Notes: generated by a model not told the origin, from the letters alone. Positions 1 to 5,695 are shown, counted from the stretch's first letter. The stretch: 10,846 bases of DNA from an uncultured Oscillospiraceae bacterium (GCA_934591745.1 CAKTPQ010000036.1:1-10846); one strand, 5' to 3'. Numbers and translations: made by a program.

Positions 1-299
1 TACTCGTCGTGGAGCTGGGCCAGATAGACCATCAGGCCGGTGAGCAGGTTCTGACACGTGCTCTCCGCCGTCTGCGCCAGCCCGCCGGGCAGACGCAGGG
101 AGATGGAGGCGTCCTTCTCGTTGACTTTCACCGCGGCACACAGTCCCATCACGTCGTTGACGGTGGCTTCCACCAGCCGCACGGCGCTGGTCACGGCGGC
201 GCAGACGATATCCTCGCCCTCGGCCGCGTAACCGCTGTGGCCCTTGGCATCAAAACCGATGATGCGCGATTCCTCCGTGAGGAATGTAACAGTGGTCAT
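1..299 (-). CDS. prp: Ribosomal-processing cysteine protease Prp (3' end cut by window edge)
   Basis: Translating the minus strand from the ATG at 297-299 gives 99 residues before the window ends; about ten C-terminal residues are probably missing, since family members are about 110 aa. Two signature segments are visible. GHSGYA (residues 20-25) carries the presumed catalytic His21, and DIVCAAV (30-36) carries the presumed nucleophile Cys33. Prp removes the N-terminal extension of ribosomal protein L27 in Firmicutes, and its gene normally sits between rplU and rpmA. Here it starts 6 bases after the rplU stop codon, so it is co-transcribed with rplU, and rpmA should lie just beyond the left edge. 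The fit to the family is strong on both sequence and context; the L27 link is inferred because rpmA is not visible. Confidence 0.93.
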   Translation of the reverse strand, partial: MTTVTFLTEESRIIGFDAKGHSGYAAEGEDIVCAAVTSAVRLVEATVNDVMGLCAAVKVNEKDASISLRLPGGLAQTAESTCQNLLTGLMVYLAQLHDE

Positions 300-305
300 C
301 CTGCC

Positions 306-617
306 TTAGAACGTGATCTTACCGATCTCGACCTTGGTGTACGGCTGACGATGGCCCTGCCGTTTGCGATAGCCCTTCTTGGGGGTGTACTTGAAGATAC
401 GGATCTTCTTGCCCTTGCCGTTCTTCACGACAGTGGCGTCCACCTTCGCGCCCTCCACCACGGGAGTGCCGAACTTGGTGTTCTCGCCATCCACGATGGC
501 CAGCACCTGATCGAAAACCACGGAATCACCAGCGTTGACGTCCAGCTTCTCGATGAACAGAGTGTCACCCTCGCTGACATTGTACTGCTTACCGCCAGTC
601 ACGATAATAGCCTGCAT
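306..617 (-). CDS. rplU: 50S ribosomal protein L21 (bL21)
   Basis: The gene encodes a 103-residue protein, the usual length for bacterial L21. It starts [12 protein letters not shown], and the C-terminal part contains [22 protein letters not shown], the basic segment typical of L21 that contacts 23S rRNA. The frame stays open upstream of the ATG at 615-617, but that stretch is the untranslated leader: it aligns with nothing in L21, and the promoter lies further upstream. A GCAGGTG ribosome binding site lies about 10 bases before this ATG. The protein is a structural part of the large subunit. The gene is first in an rplU-prp-(rpmA) operon, with a consensus promoter at 711-739 and a structured leader in between. 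Identification is secure. Confidence 0.98.
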   Translation of the reverse strand: MQAIIVTGGKQYNVSEGDTLFIEKLDVNAGDSVVFDQVLAIVDGENTKFGTPVVEGAKVDATVVKNGKGKKIRIFKYTPKKGYRKRQGHRQPYTKVEIGKITF

Positions 618-704
618 TACTTGTTGCACCTGCCTTTCCTTTATTACGGACTCGCTGTCGGGGGCGTCCGGACAGGCCGGAACTTGATACCCATTCAAAG
701 CGGC
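618..704 (-). promoter_or_regulatory. Structured rplU mRNA leader, L21-leader-like
   Basis: The expected transcription start (about 704-705) lies some 87 bases before the rplU ATG, too long for a simple leader. On the minus strand CCTGTC (671-676) can pair with GACAG (655-659) or, with one G-U pair, with GGCAGG (629-634) next to the ribosome binding site. CGGAC (666-670) can pair with GTCCG (647-651). Firmicutes rplU operons are known to carry an L21 leader RNA element here. The position fits, but I could not match this sequence to the family covariance model, so the assignment is an inference from location and pairing. Confidence 0.5.
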
Positions 705-710
705 TTATCA

Positions 711-739
711 AGTATAACAGCGGATATCCCGTTTGTCAA
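711..739 (-). promoter_or_regulatory. Sigma-A promoter of rplU operon
   Basis: On the minus strand TTGACA (734-739) is followed after exactly 17 bases by TATACT (711-716). This is a near-perfect housekeeping promoter, as expected for a ribosomal protein operon. It starts transcription near 704. The -35 box lies in the loop of a 12-bp inverted repeat (716-727 with 745-756). Confidence 0.88.
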
Positions 740-756
740 CAGAAATACCCGCTGTT
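716..756. repeat. 12-bp inverted repeat around the rplU -35 box
   Basis: The plus strand has AACAGCGGATAT at 716-727 and ATACCCGCTGTT at 745-756. These are complementary except for one position, which becomes a G-U pair in minus-strand RNA. The 17-base loop holds the -35 hexamer. In RNA from the luxS operon it would form a hairpin, but no U-run follows, so it does not look like an ordinary intrinsic terminator. It could be an operator or a weak 3' end for luxS. Confidence 0.5.
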
Positions 757-771
757 TTATGAAAAAATTCC

Positions 772-1242
772 TTATTTTCCGGTGGGATAGGCCAGCTTTT
801 CCTCGTTCCAGTCCGCGATGACCGCCGCGTAGTACCGGCAGCATGCACGGGCCAGCGCCGTGTCCAGGTTCCGGTAGTTGCCGCACTCCGCCGCCGACCT
901 GCCGGGCATGTCCCCGTCATAGGCCGCGCCTGCGGCAAAGACCTGCTGCAAAAGGCGAATGGCCTCGCCGTCGGTGAGCTGTGCTCCGTCAAACAGGAAG
1001 TAAAAGCCGGTCTGGCAGCCCATGGGGCCGAAGTACACCACCGCGTCCTTCTTATCGGAGTTCCGCAGCAGCGTGGCGATGATGTGCTCCACGGAGTGCA
1101 TCTCCGCATTGGTCAGCAGGTCGCCGGTGTTGGGCTTCTTGAACCGCAGGTCGAAGGTCACCACGCTGCCGTCCCGGCGGCTGAGGTACAGGCCGGGCAC
1201 CAGCACGTTGTGGTCCACGGTAAAGCTTGCGATACGCTCCAT
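772..1242 (-). CDS. luxS: S-ribosylhomocysteine lyase LuxS
   Basis: The gene encodes 156 residues, within the normal LuxS range. LuxS cleaves S-ribosylhomocysteine to homocysteine and 4,5-dihydroxy-2,3-pentanedione, the precursor of the autoinducer AI-2, in the cytosol. The HSVEH motif at residues 49-53 supplies two metal-binding histidines and the catalytic Glu52. Cys120 in AECGNY is the third metal ligand. Cys76 in GPMGCQTGF matches the position of the second catalytic residue. The start lies 3 bases after the mtnN stop, and its GGAGGG ribosome binding site lies inside the end of mtnN, so the pair is translated from one message. MtnN makes the substrate of LuxS. No clear intrinsic terminator separates luxS from the rplU promoter about 30 bases downstream. 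Identification is secure; AI-2 signalling, as opposed to mere recycling, is not shown by the sequence. Confidence 0.97.
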   Translation of the reverse strand: MERIASFTVDHNVLVPGLYLSRRDGSVVTFDLRFKKPNTGDLLTNAEMHSVEHIIATLLRNSDKKDAVVYFGPMGCQTGFYFLFDGAQLTDGEAIRLLQQVFAAGAAYDGDMPGRSAAECGNYRNLDTALARACCRYYAAVIADWNEEKLAYPTGK

Positions 1243-1245
1243 GTC

Positions 1246-1917
1246 TCAGCCCTCCTGCAGGCGCTGCGCCAGCGGCAGCGCGGTTCTGTTCAGGTCCCGC
1301 ATGGCCTGGGGGAAGTTGAAGAAGAAATCATGGTGGGCCAGCACGCAGTCTGACACGGACTTCAGCGCCAGGAACGGCACGCCATTGCGCCAGCACACCT
1401 GCGCTGCCGCGCAGCCCTCCATCTCGATGAGCAGGGGGTGGAACGTATCCGCGATCCAGCGGGCGCGGTCACACTCCGTGGCGAACCAGTCGCCGGTGGC
1501 CACGCTGCCCACGCGGTAAGAGGCGCCAAGACCGTCCAGCGCGGCGCGGGCGTCCTCCAGCCGGGCGGTGGGGAAGTCCATGCGGTTCACCGTGGAGATC
1601 AGGCCCACGGGGTCGCCGATGCCGGAGGTATCCATGTCGTGCTGCATGAAACGGTCCGCCAGCACCAGCGTGCCGATGGGCAGATCCTCAAAGCACCCGG
1701 CCACGCCCACGTTCAGGATAAGGTCGGGATGGTACAGGTCGATGAACAGCTGGGTGGCCATGGCGGCATTGACCTTGCCCACGCCGCCGCAGCAGGCGAT
1801 GATGTCCTCCTGAATGCGGTAGAACGACACGCCGGCCTTCTCCTGCAGGAGCGGCGTCTCCTCTGTCAGCATACTTTCGATCTCGCCCTTCATGGCGTAC
1901 AGCAGTCCGATGCGCAT
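1246..1917 (-). CDS. mtnN: 5'-methylthioadenosine/S-adenosylhomocysteine nucleosidase
   Basis: This 223-residue enzyme hydrolyses the adenine from S-adenosylhomocysteine and methylthioadenosine. Glu12 in MKGEIE, the E165-M166-E167 segment and Asp190 in SVSD correspond to the general acid/base and substrate-binding residues of the E. coli Pfs enzyme. GVGKVNAA (45-52) and NVGVAG (69-74) are nucleoside-phosphorylase-fold signatures. The frame could also start two codons upstream at a TTG (1921-1923), but that lies only 2 bases after the GGAGG. The ATG at 1915-1917 has an ideal 8-base spacing and puts the first catalytic Glu at position 12, as in E. coli, so I prefer it. The gene leads the mtnN-luxS operon, transcribed from a promoter at 1950-1979 and divergent from tmcAL. 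Confidence 0.96.
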   Translation of the reverse strand: MRIGLLYAMKGEIESMLTEETPLLQEKAGVSFYRIQEDIIACCGGVGKVNAAMATQLFIDLYHPDLILNVGVAGCFEDLPIGTLVLADRFMQHDMDTSGIGDPVGLISTVNRMDFPTARLEDARAALDGLGASYRVGSVATGDWFATECDRARWIADTFHPLLIEMEGCAAAQVCWRNGVPFLALKSVSDCVLAHHDFFFNFPQAMRDLNRTALPLAQRLQEG

Positions 1918-1949
1918 GGGCAATTCCTCCTTGTAAAACCGTTTTGTCT

Positions 1950-1979
1950 ATTGTAATGACCCTGACTGGGAAAAGTCAA
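1950..1979 (-). promoter_or_regulatory. Sigma-A promoter of mtnN-luxS
   Basis: On the minus strand TTGACT (1974-1979) and TACAAT (1950-1955) are separated by 18 bases. The expected start near 1943 leaves a leader of only about 25 bases, enough for the AAGGAGG site but too short for a SAM or SAH riboswitch. Confidence 0.75.
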
Positions 1980-1987
1980 GGGGCGCG

Positions 1988-2017
1988 TTGCAATGCGGGC
2001 GGGTTTTGTGGTAAAAT
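1988..2017 (+). promoter_or_regulatory. Extended -10 promoter of tmcAL
   Basis: On the plus strand TTGCAA (1988-1993) lies 18 bases before TAAAAT (2012-2017), which is preceded by TGG and so forms an extended -10 box. It is back to back with the mtnN promoter; the two -35 boxes are only 8 bases apart. Confidence 0.65.
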
Positions 2018-2048
2018 ACCGCCAGAACAAATACGGAGGAGGGCGGCT

Positions 2049-3236
2049 ATGTCCGTTGCAGGCATCATCTGTGAATATGACCCGCTCCACACCGGCCATG
2101 CGTACCTGATGGCGCAGGCCCGGAAGGCCGGAGCGGAGGCGGTGGTCTGCGCCATCAGCGGCAGCTTCACCCAGCGGGGCGGCTTTGCCGTGACGGACAA
2201 GCTGTCCCGGGCGGAGATGGCCGTGTCCTGCGGCGCCGATCTGGTGCTGGAGCTGCCCACGGTGTGGGCCATGTCCACGGCGGAGCAGTTTGCACAGGGC
2301 GGCGTGGAGCTTCTGACCCGCACCGGTGTGGTGACGGAGCTGGTGTTCGGCTCGGAGTGCGGCGATCTGGCGGCGCTGCGGCGTGCGGCGGAGGGGCTGG
2401 AGAGTCCGGACTTTGCCGGGGCTTTGGCGGCGCTGCCGGAGGACGGACGCACATTTGCCGCCCGGCGGCAGGCGGCGCTGTCCGAGCTGCTGGGCGCGGA
2501 GGGCGCGGCAGTGCTGGAGCGTCCCAACAACACGCTGGCGGTGGAGTACCTCCGTGCCGTCCGGCGGCTGGGAAGCCCGCTGACGGCCCGGACGGTGCGG
2601 CGCACCGGGGCGCAGCACGGGGAGGGCGGATCCGGCGGCTTCGCGTCGGCGTCCTGGCTGCGGCAGCTGCTGGCGGCGGGGGAGACGGAGCAGGCGGCGG
2701 CGTACATGCCTCCGGCGGCGGCGGACATCCTGCGGCGGGAGCAGGCGGCGGGCCGCGTCACCGATCCGTCCCTGTGTGAGCGGGCCATATTGTCCCGGCT
2801 GCGCACCATGACCGCCGAGGACTGGCGGCGCTTTGACGGCGGCGGCGAGGGGCTGGGCAACCGGCTGTATCAGGCGTCCCGCACCGGCAGTACACTGGAG
2901 GCGGTGCTGGCCGCCGCCAAGACCAAGCGGTATCCGCTGGCCCGCCTGCGGCGGATGGTACTGGCGGCATGGCTGATGCTGCCGGAGCCGCCGGAGGAGA
3001 TCCCGTACCTGCGGGTGCTGGCCGCCAATGAGACGGGGCGGCGGCTGCTGCGGCAGATGCGGGACGCGGGCGCGCCGGTGCTGACGAAGCCGGCGGACGC
3101 GGCGTGTCTCGGCCCGGCGGCGCAGGCGCTGCTGGCGGCGGAGAGCCGGTGCACCGACCTCTATGTGCTGGCCCGGCCCGATGCGGCGCAGATGGCGCCG
3201 GGGCAGGAGCTGCGGATGACGCCGGTGATGCTGTGA
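2049..3236 (+). CDS. tmcAL: tRNA(Met) cytidine acetate ligase TmcAL (YlbM family)
   Basis: The gene encodes 395 residues; the B. subtilis enzyme is about 415. TmcAL activates acetate with ATP and acetylates the wobble cytidine of elongator tRNA-Met, giving ac4C34. The N-terminus GIICEYDPLHTGH is the family's nucleotidyltransferase signature, with the HxGH motif at 14-17. GSFTQRG (38-44) and PNNTLAVEYLRA follow, all typical of the family. The start is the ATG at 2049, placed by a strong GGAGGAGG site at 2035-2042; the longer open frame upstream would run through the promoter. The gene stands alone, divergent from mtnN, and ends in the terminator at 3245-3279. It is extremely GC-rich, which creates long shadow frames on the other strand. 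The function is assigned by family similarity; substrate specificity cannot be read from the sequence. Confidence 0.93.
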   Translation: MSVAGIICEYDPLHTGHAYLMAQARKAGAEAVVCAISGSFTQRGGFAVTDKLSRAEMAVSCGADLVLELPTVWAMSTAEQFAQGGVELLTRTGVVTELVFGSECGDLAALRRAAEGLESPDFAGALAALPEDGRTFAARRQAALSELLGAEGAAVLERPNNTLAVEYLRAVRRLGSPLTARTVRRTGAQHGEGGSGGFASASWLRQLLAAGETEQAAAYMPPAAADILRREQAAGRVTDPSLCERAILSRLRTMTAEDWRRFDGGGEGLGNRLYQASRTGSTLEAVLAAAKTKRYPLARLRRMVLAAWLMLPEPPEEIPYLRVLAANETGRRLLRQMRDAGAPVLTKPADAACLGPAAQALLAAESRCTDLYVLARPDAAQMAPGQELRMTPVML

Positions 3237-3244
3237 GTTGACAT

Positions 3245-3279
3245 AAAACACCCCTAGGCGGATGCCGGGGGGGTGTTTT
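3245..3279. terminator. Bidirectional terminator after tmcAL
   Basis: AAAACACCCC (3245-3254) pairs perfectly with GGGGTGTTTT (3270-3279). The 15-base loop holds a possible small GGC/GCC stem. The flanking A and T runs allow termination on both strands, suiting the convergent tmcAL and Rrf2-family genes. Confidence 0.82.
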
Positions 3280-3287
3280 GCAGGTAT

Positions 3288-3359
3288 TCACGGGCGGAAG
3301 GGCCTGCCGCAGACCTTGGACGCGGTGAGCGCCGTCATGATGCGCGCCGGCCGTTCCAT
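3288..3359 (-). CDS. Possible 23-residue small ORF
   Basis: On the minus strand an ATG at 3357-3359 is preceded after 5 bases by GGAGGG (3365-3370), a good ribosome binding site. It opens a 23-codon frame ending in TGA at 3288-3290, just before the terminator. The peptide is short and basic (MERPARIMTALTASK then VCGRPFRP), with four arginines and no recognisable domain or membrane segment. It would be the last gene in the message of the Rrf2-family regulator, 48 bases behind its stop. I do not recognise it, and a chance frame in GC-rich DNA is a real possibility; the site spacing is the only support. Confidence 0.22.
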   Translation of the reverse strand: MERPARIMTALTASKVCGRPFRP

Positions 3360-3407
3360 GGGTGCCCTCCGCTTATGCGCACAGGGCGTGTTGTGTCCGG
3401 CAGGACG

Positions 3408-3830
3408 TTACAGGCCGCTGCCGTCGGTCTGCTGGAGAAGATCGGCCAGCGAGACGCTGTCCAGATAACCGTTGATGAGACTGTCCAGCTTCTCCCACAT
3501 GGGCAGGGTGTGGCAGTGCCCGGCACGGGGGCAGGTGTTTTCCTCGCCCTCCAGACAGGTGACAGGCGCCAGCGAGCCCTCCGTCAGCCGCAGGATCTCA
3601 CCTACGGAGTACTGGGCGGGCGTGCGGGTCAGGCGGTAGCCGCCGCCCTTGCCGCGGACGCCGTCCACCAGCCCCGCACGGGACAGCAGCACAACGATGC
3701 TCTCCAGATATTTTTCCGACACGGACTGTCTCTCCGCGATGACCGGCAGCGGCGTGTAGCTGTCCGCCGGGCGCTGGGCAAGCTCCAGCATGACCCGCAG
3801 GGCGTAGCGCCCCTTGGTGGAAACCAGCAT
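3408..3830 (-). CDS. Rrf2/IscR-family transcriptional regulator
   Basis: The gene encodes 140 residues. The N-terminus MLVSTKGRYALRVMLELA and the segment SEKYLESIVVLLSRAGLV, followed by GKGGGYRL, are the winged-helix DNA-binding domain of the Rrf2 family. Three cysteines, C92, C100 and C106, lie in the C-terminal region where IscR binds its Fe-S cluster. The spacing C-x7-C-x5-C differs from IscR, and the IscR ligand His three residues after the last Cys is Leu here, with His at +1 instead. The start at 3828-3830 is chosen because it fits the family N-terminus and has AAGGGGG upstream; the open frame 12 codons further up overlaps the promoter. No iscS or iscU follows, so the target pathway is unknown. 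A palindrome over its own -10 box suggests autoregulation. Confidence 0.9.
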   Translation of the reverse strand: MLVSTKGRYALRVMLELAQRPADSYTPLPVIAERQSVSEKYLESIVVLLSRAGLVDGVRGKGGGYRLTRTPAQYSVGEILRLTEGSLAPVTCLEGEENTCPRAGHCHTLPMWEKLDSLINGYLDSVSLADLLQQTDGSGL

Positions 3831-3851
3831 GATAAGACCCCCTTCAAGATA

Positions 3852-3872
3852 AGCATAGTATATCACTATGCT
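3852..3872. promoter_or_regulatory. 21-bp palindromic operator candidate for the Rrf2-family gene
   Basis: AGCATAGT (3852-3859) and ACTATGCT (3865-3872) are perfect inverted 8-bp arms around a 5-base centre. The palindrome covers the -10 box (3857-3862) and about the expected transcription start region. Rrf2 dimers bind such dyads, and IscR-type genes are commonly self-repressed. Binding itself is inferred. Confidence 0.65.
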
Positions 3873-3885
3873 GATGGAGACGCAA
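3857..3885 (-). promoter_or_regulatory. Promoter of the Rrf2-family gene
   Basis: On the minus strand TTGCGT (3880-3885) and TATACT (3857-3862) are 17 bases apart. The promoter lies immediately behind the MATE gene stop codon, with no terminator between, so read-through from the MATE gene is also possible. Confidence 0.68.
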
Positions 3886-3888
3886 CCC

Positions 3889-5226
3889 TTACATATAATG
3901 ATATTTGCCGCGCTTGGCCAGCAGGAACAGCACGGAGATGAGGAACGCGAACACCTCCGCTACGGTGATGGCCCACCAGATGCCGTCCACATCGAAGAAG
4001 ATGGGCAGGATCAGCACCGAGGCGGACTGGAACACCAGCGTCCGCAGGAAAGAGATGGCGGCGGACACGCCGCCGTTGTTCAGAGCGGTGAAGAAGCCGG
4101 AGGCGTAGATATTGAAGCCCGCTAGCAGGAACGACCACGCGAACAGGCGGAAGGCGTGGCTGGTCAGGGCGAACAGGCCGGCGTCGTAGCCCACGAACAG
4201 GCGGGAAAGAGGGGCGGCCAGCGCCATGGCCAGCGCCGTCAGCGCCACGCCGGTGCCGCCCATCAGCAGGACACTTTTGCCCAGCAGATTCTTCAGCTCC
4301 CCGTGGTTCTGTGCGCCGAAGTGGTAGCTGACCACCGGCGCGCAGCCGATGGAATAGCCGATGTAGATGGAGATGAAAATGAACTGGACGTACATCAGCA
4401 CGCCGTAGGCGGAGACGCCGTCCTCGCCGGCCAGCCGCATCAGTTGGAAGTTGTAGAGCATGCTCACCAGCGACGAGGAGATATTGCTCATCAGCTCGGA
4501 TGAACCGTTGCCGCAGGCGGCCAGAATGGGCCGGAGGCGCAGCCGGGTGGGGGACAGGTGCAGCAGGCTGCTGTTAGGGCGCAGGAAGTACACCAGCGGC
4601 AGCACGCCGCCCACGCACTGGCTCAGGCCGGTGGCAATGGCCGCGCCGGCTACGCCCCATTTGAACACGGCGATGAACAGGGCGTCCAGCACCATGTTGG
4701 TCAGGCCCGCCGCCACCGTGACCTTCAGGCCCAGCTTGGGCTTTTCCGCCGCAATGAAAAAGCTCTGGAACACGTTTTGCAGCATGAAGGCAAACGTAAA
4801 GCCGGTGACGATGCGGCCATAGAGCACGCAGTCGTCCATCATGGCGTCGGTGGCGCCCAAAAAGCGGGAGACGGGGCGCATGAAGATAATGCCGGCGGCG
4901 GACAGGACGATACCCAGCGCCAGCGTGAACAGCACCATCATGGAGAACGTCCTGTTGGCGGTGTCCGGGTCGCCCTCGCCCAGTATTTTGGAGACAAGCG
5001 CCGTGCCGCCGGTGCCGATCATGAAGCCCATGCCGCCCAGGATCATAACGAAGGGCATCACCAGGTTCACCGAGGCGAAGGCGGTCTTGCCCACGAAGTT
5101 GGACACGAACAGGCCGTCCACCACGCCGTAGATGGAGGTGAACACCATCATGACGATGGACGGCAGCGTGAAGCGCAGCAGCTTGGAATAGGTGAAGTGG
5201 TCGGATAAGCGGATGTTTTTAGCCAT
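3889..5226 (-). CDS. MATE family multidrug/toxin efflux transporter
   Basis: The gene encodes 445 residues, the usual MATE length, with about twelve hydrophobic segments across the whole protein. The N-terminal half has LPSIVMMVFTSIYGVVDGLF, the first membrane helix with the Asp typical of the family. The second half repeats the pattern with SSSLVSMLYNFQLMRLAG and a FNIYASGFFTALNNG segment characteristic of MepA-like clostridial members. These transporters export cationic drugs or metabolites across the inner membrane using Na+ or H+ gradients. The ATG at 5224-5226 has AGGAG 6-7 bases upstream; the 27 extra open codons beyond it have no such site and cover a hairpin. The cargo cannot be predicted. 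The Rrf2-family gene directly downstream on the same strand may be functionally linked, but nothing proves it. Confidence 0.92.
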   Translation of the reverse strand: MAKNIRLSDHFTYSKLLRFTLPSIVMMVFTSIYGVVDGLFVSNFVGKTAFASVNLVMPFVMILGGMGFMIGTGGTALVSKILGEGDPDTANRTFSMMVLFTLALGIVLSAAGIIFMRPVSRFLGATDAMMDDCVLYGRIVTGFTFAFMLQNVFQSFFIAAEKPKLGLKVTVAAGLTNMVLDALFIAVFKWGVAGAAIATGLSQCVGGVLPLVYFLRPNSSLLHLSPTRLRLRPILAACGNGSSELMSNISSSLVSMLYNFQLMRLAGEDGVSAYGVLMYVQFIFISIYIGYSIGCAPVVSYHFGAQNHGELKNLLGKSVLLMGGTGVALTALAMALAAPLSRLFVGYDAGLFALTSHAFRLFAWSFLLAGFNIYASGFFTALNNGGVSAAISFLRTLVFQSASVLILPIFFDVDGIWWAITVAEVFAFLISVLFLLAKRGKYHYM

Positions 5227-5250
5227 AAAATGCTCCTGTATGCAGTAATG

Positions 5251-5268
5251 GCCTGCCTCGCGGCAGGC
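5251..5268 (-). other. Hairpin in the 5' region of the MATE gene
   Basis: GCCTGCC (5251-5257) and GGCAGGC (5262-5268) form a perfect 7-bp GC-rich stem with a 4-base loop, 25 bases before the MATE start codon. No U-run follows on the minus strand, so it is not a standard terminator. A possible weak TATACG -10 box lies just upstream near 5278-5283, but I see no convincing -35 box. Confidence 0.5.
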
Positions 5269-5291
5269 ATAAAATGGAACGTATAACATCG

Positions 5292-5330
5292 CAAAATGAA
5301 AGGACACACGAAGTGTGTCCTTTCATTTTG
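5292..5330 (-). terminator. Terminator of the tRNA-Lys/tRNA-Glu operon
   Basis: An 18-bp perfect stem (5292-5309 with 5313-5330) with a 3-base loop begins directly after the CCA end of tRNA-Glu. The stem ends in a T-rich stretch (TTTCATTTTG) on the minus strand. Its length makes it a strong terminator for the tRNA transcript and insulates the MATE gene. Confidence 0.85.
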
Positions 5331-5405
5331 TGGTGACCCGTACCGGATTCGAACCGATGTTAAAGGCGTGAGAGGCCTCTGTCTTAACCACTTGACCAAC
5401 GGGCC
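5331..5405 (-). tRNA. tRNA-Glu (anticodon CTC)
   Basis: This is a 75-base cloverleaf on the minus strand with encoded CCA. The acceptor arm GGCCCGT pairs with ACGGGTC, with one G-U pair. The D stem is GTC/GAC. The anticodon stem GAGGC/GCCTT holds loop CTCTCAC, giving anticodon CTC, which reads GAG. The T arm has the TTCGAAT loop. It is the second gene in the transcript, behind tRNA-Lys. Confidence 0.95.
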
Positions 5406-5414
5406 GTATAGAAA

Positions 5415-5438
5415 ATCACCGGCGGTTGGGTCGGTGAT
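5415..5438 (-). other. Hairpin between the two tRNA genes
   Basis: ATCACCG (5415-5421) pairs with CGGTGAT (5432-5438) around a 10-base loop; on the minus strand it is followed by TTTCTATA. It could be a processing stem or a partial terminator that lowers tRNA-Glu relative to tRNA-Lys. It occupies most of the 42-base spacer. Confidence 0.5.
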
Positions 5439-5447
5439 CTTCTGTCA

Positions 5448-5523
5448 TGGTACACCTTCAGGGACTCGAACCCTGGACACCCTGATTAAGAGTCAGGTGC
5501 TCTACCAACTGAGCTAAAGGTGC
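5448..5523 (-). tRNA. tRNA-Lys (anticodon CTT)
   Basis: This is a 76-base cloverleaf on the minus strand with encoded CCA. The acceptor arm GCACCTT pairs with AAGGTGT, with a G-U first pair. The D-arm is AGCTCAGTTGGTAGAGC. The anticodon stem CCTGA/TCAGG holds loop CTCTTAA, giving anticodon CTT, which reads AAG. The T arm is CAGGG/CCCTG with loop TTCGAGT. Confidence 0.96.
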
Positions 5524-5542
5524 ATATCCATTTGACACGGCT

Positions 5543-5571
5543 ATTATAGTCGATGTTTTTCCATTTTGCAA
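5543..5571 (-). promoter_or_regulatory. Sigma-A promoter of the tRNA-Lys/tRNA-Glu operon
   Basis: On the minus strand TTGCAA (5566-5571) lies 17 bases before a perfect TATAAT (5543-5548). The start would be near 5536, about 13 bases before the tRNA-Lys 5' end. Confidence 0.87.
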
Positions 5572-5632
5572 GCCTTTTTTGCGTATTCCGATGATTTTTT
5601 TCGGCATATGGGCAGGCGTGGTAAAATAATGC

Positions 5633-5661
5633 TTTCCATAGGGCAGTATTTGTGGTATGAT
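5633..5661 (+). promoter_or_regulatory. Extended -10 promoter of sfsA-mntP
   Basis: TATGAT (5656-5661) with a preceding TGG forms an extended -10 box. A weak -35 box, TTTCCA (5633-5638), lies 17 bases upstream. A second extended -10 candidate, TGGTAAAAT, ends at 5627. The position of this promoter over the first ATG of the frame argues that sfsA begins further downstream. Confidence 0.55.
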
Positions 5662-5695
5662 ACAAAACTATACCAAAAAGAAAGCGGGATGGCGC

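Noticed and set aside
9..821. 270-codon plus-strand frame across prp, rplU and luxS
   Set aside because: It lies antisense to three recognised genes and crosses the rplU promoter, with no ribosome binding site or known domain.
1918..1949. SAH or SAM riboswitch before mtnN-luxS
   Set aside because: The promoter leaves a leader of only about 25 bases, too short for any such riboswitch.
1890..3251. 453-codon open frame opposite tmcAL
   Set aside because: It is an antisense shadow of a very GC-rich gene; the product is low-complexity and Arg/Pro-rich, while the plus-strand frame has clear TmcAL motifs.
5296..5517. Plus-strand frame antisense to the two tRNA genes
   Set aside because: The peptide (RIRTDVKGVRGLCLNHLTNG and similar) is the well-known spurious product of reading tRNA genes backwards.
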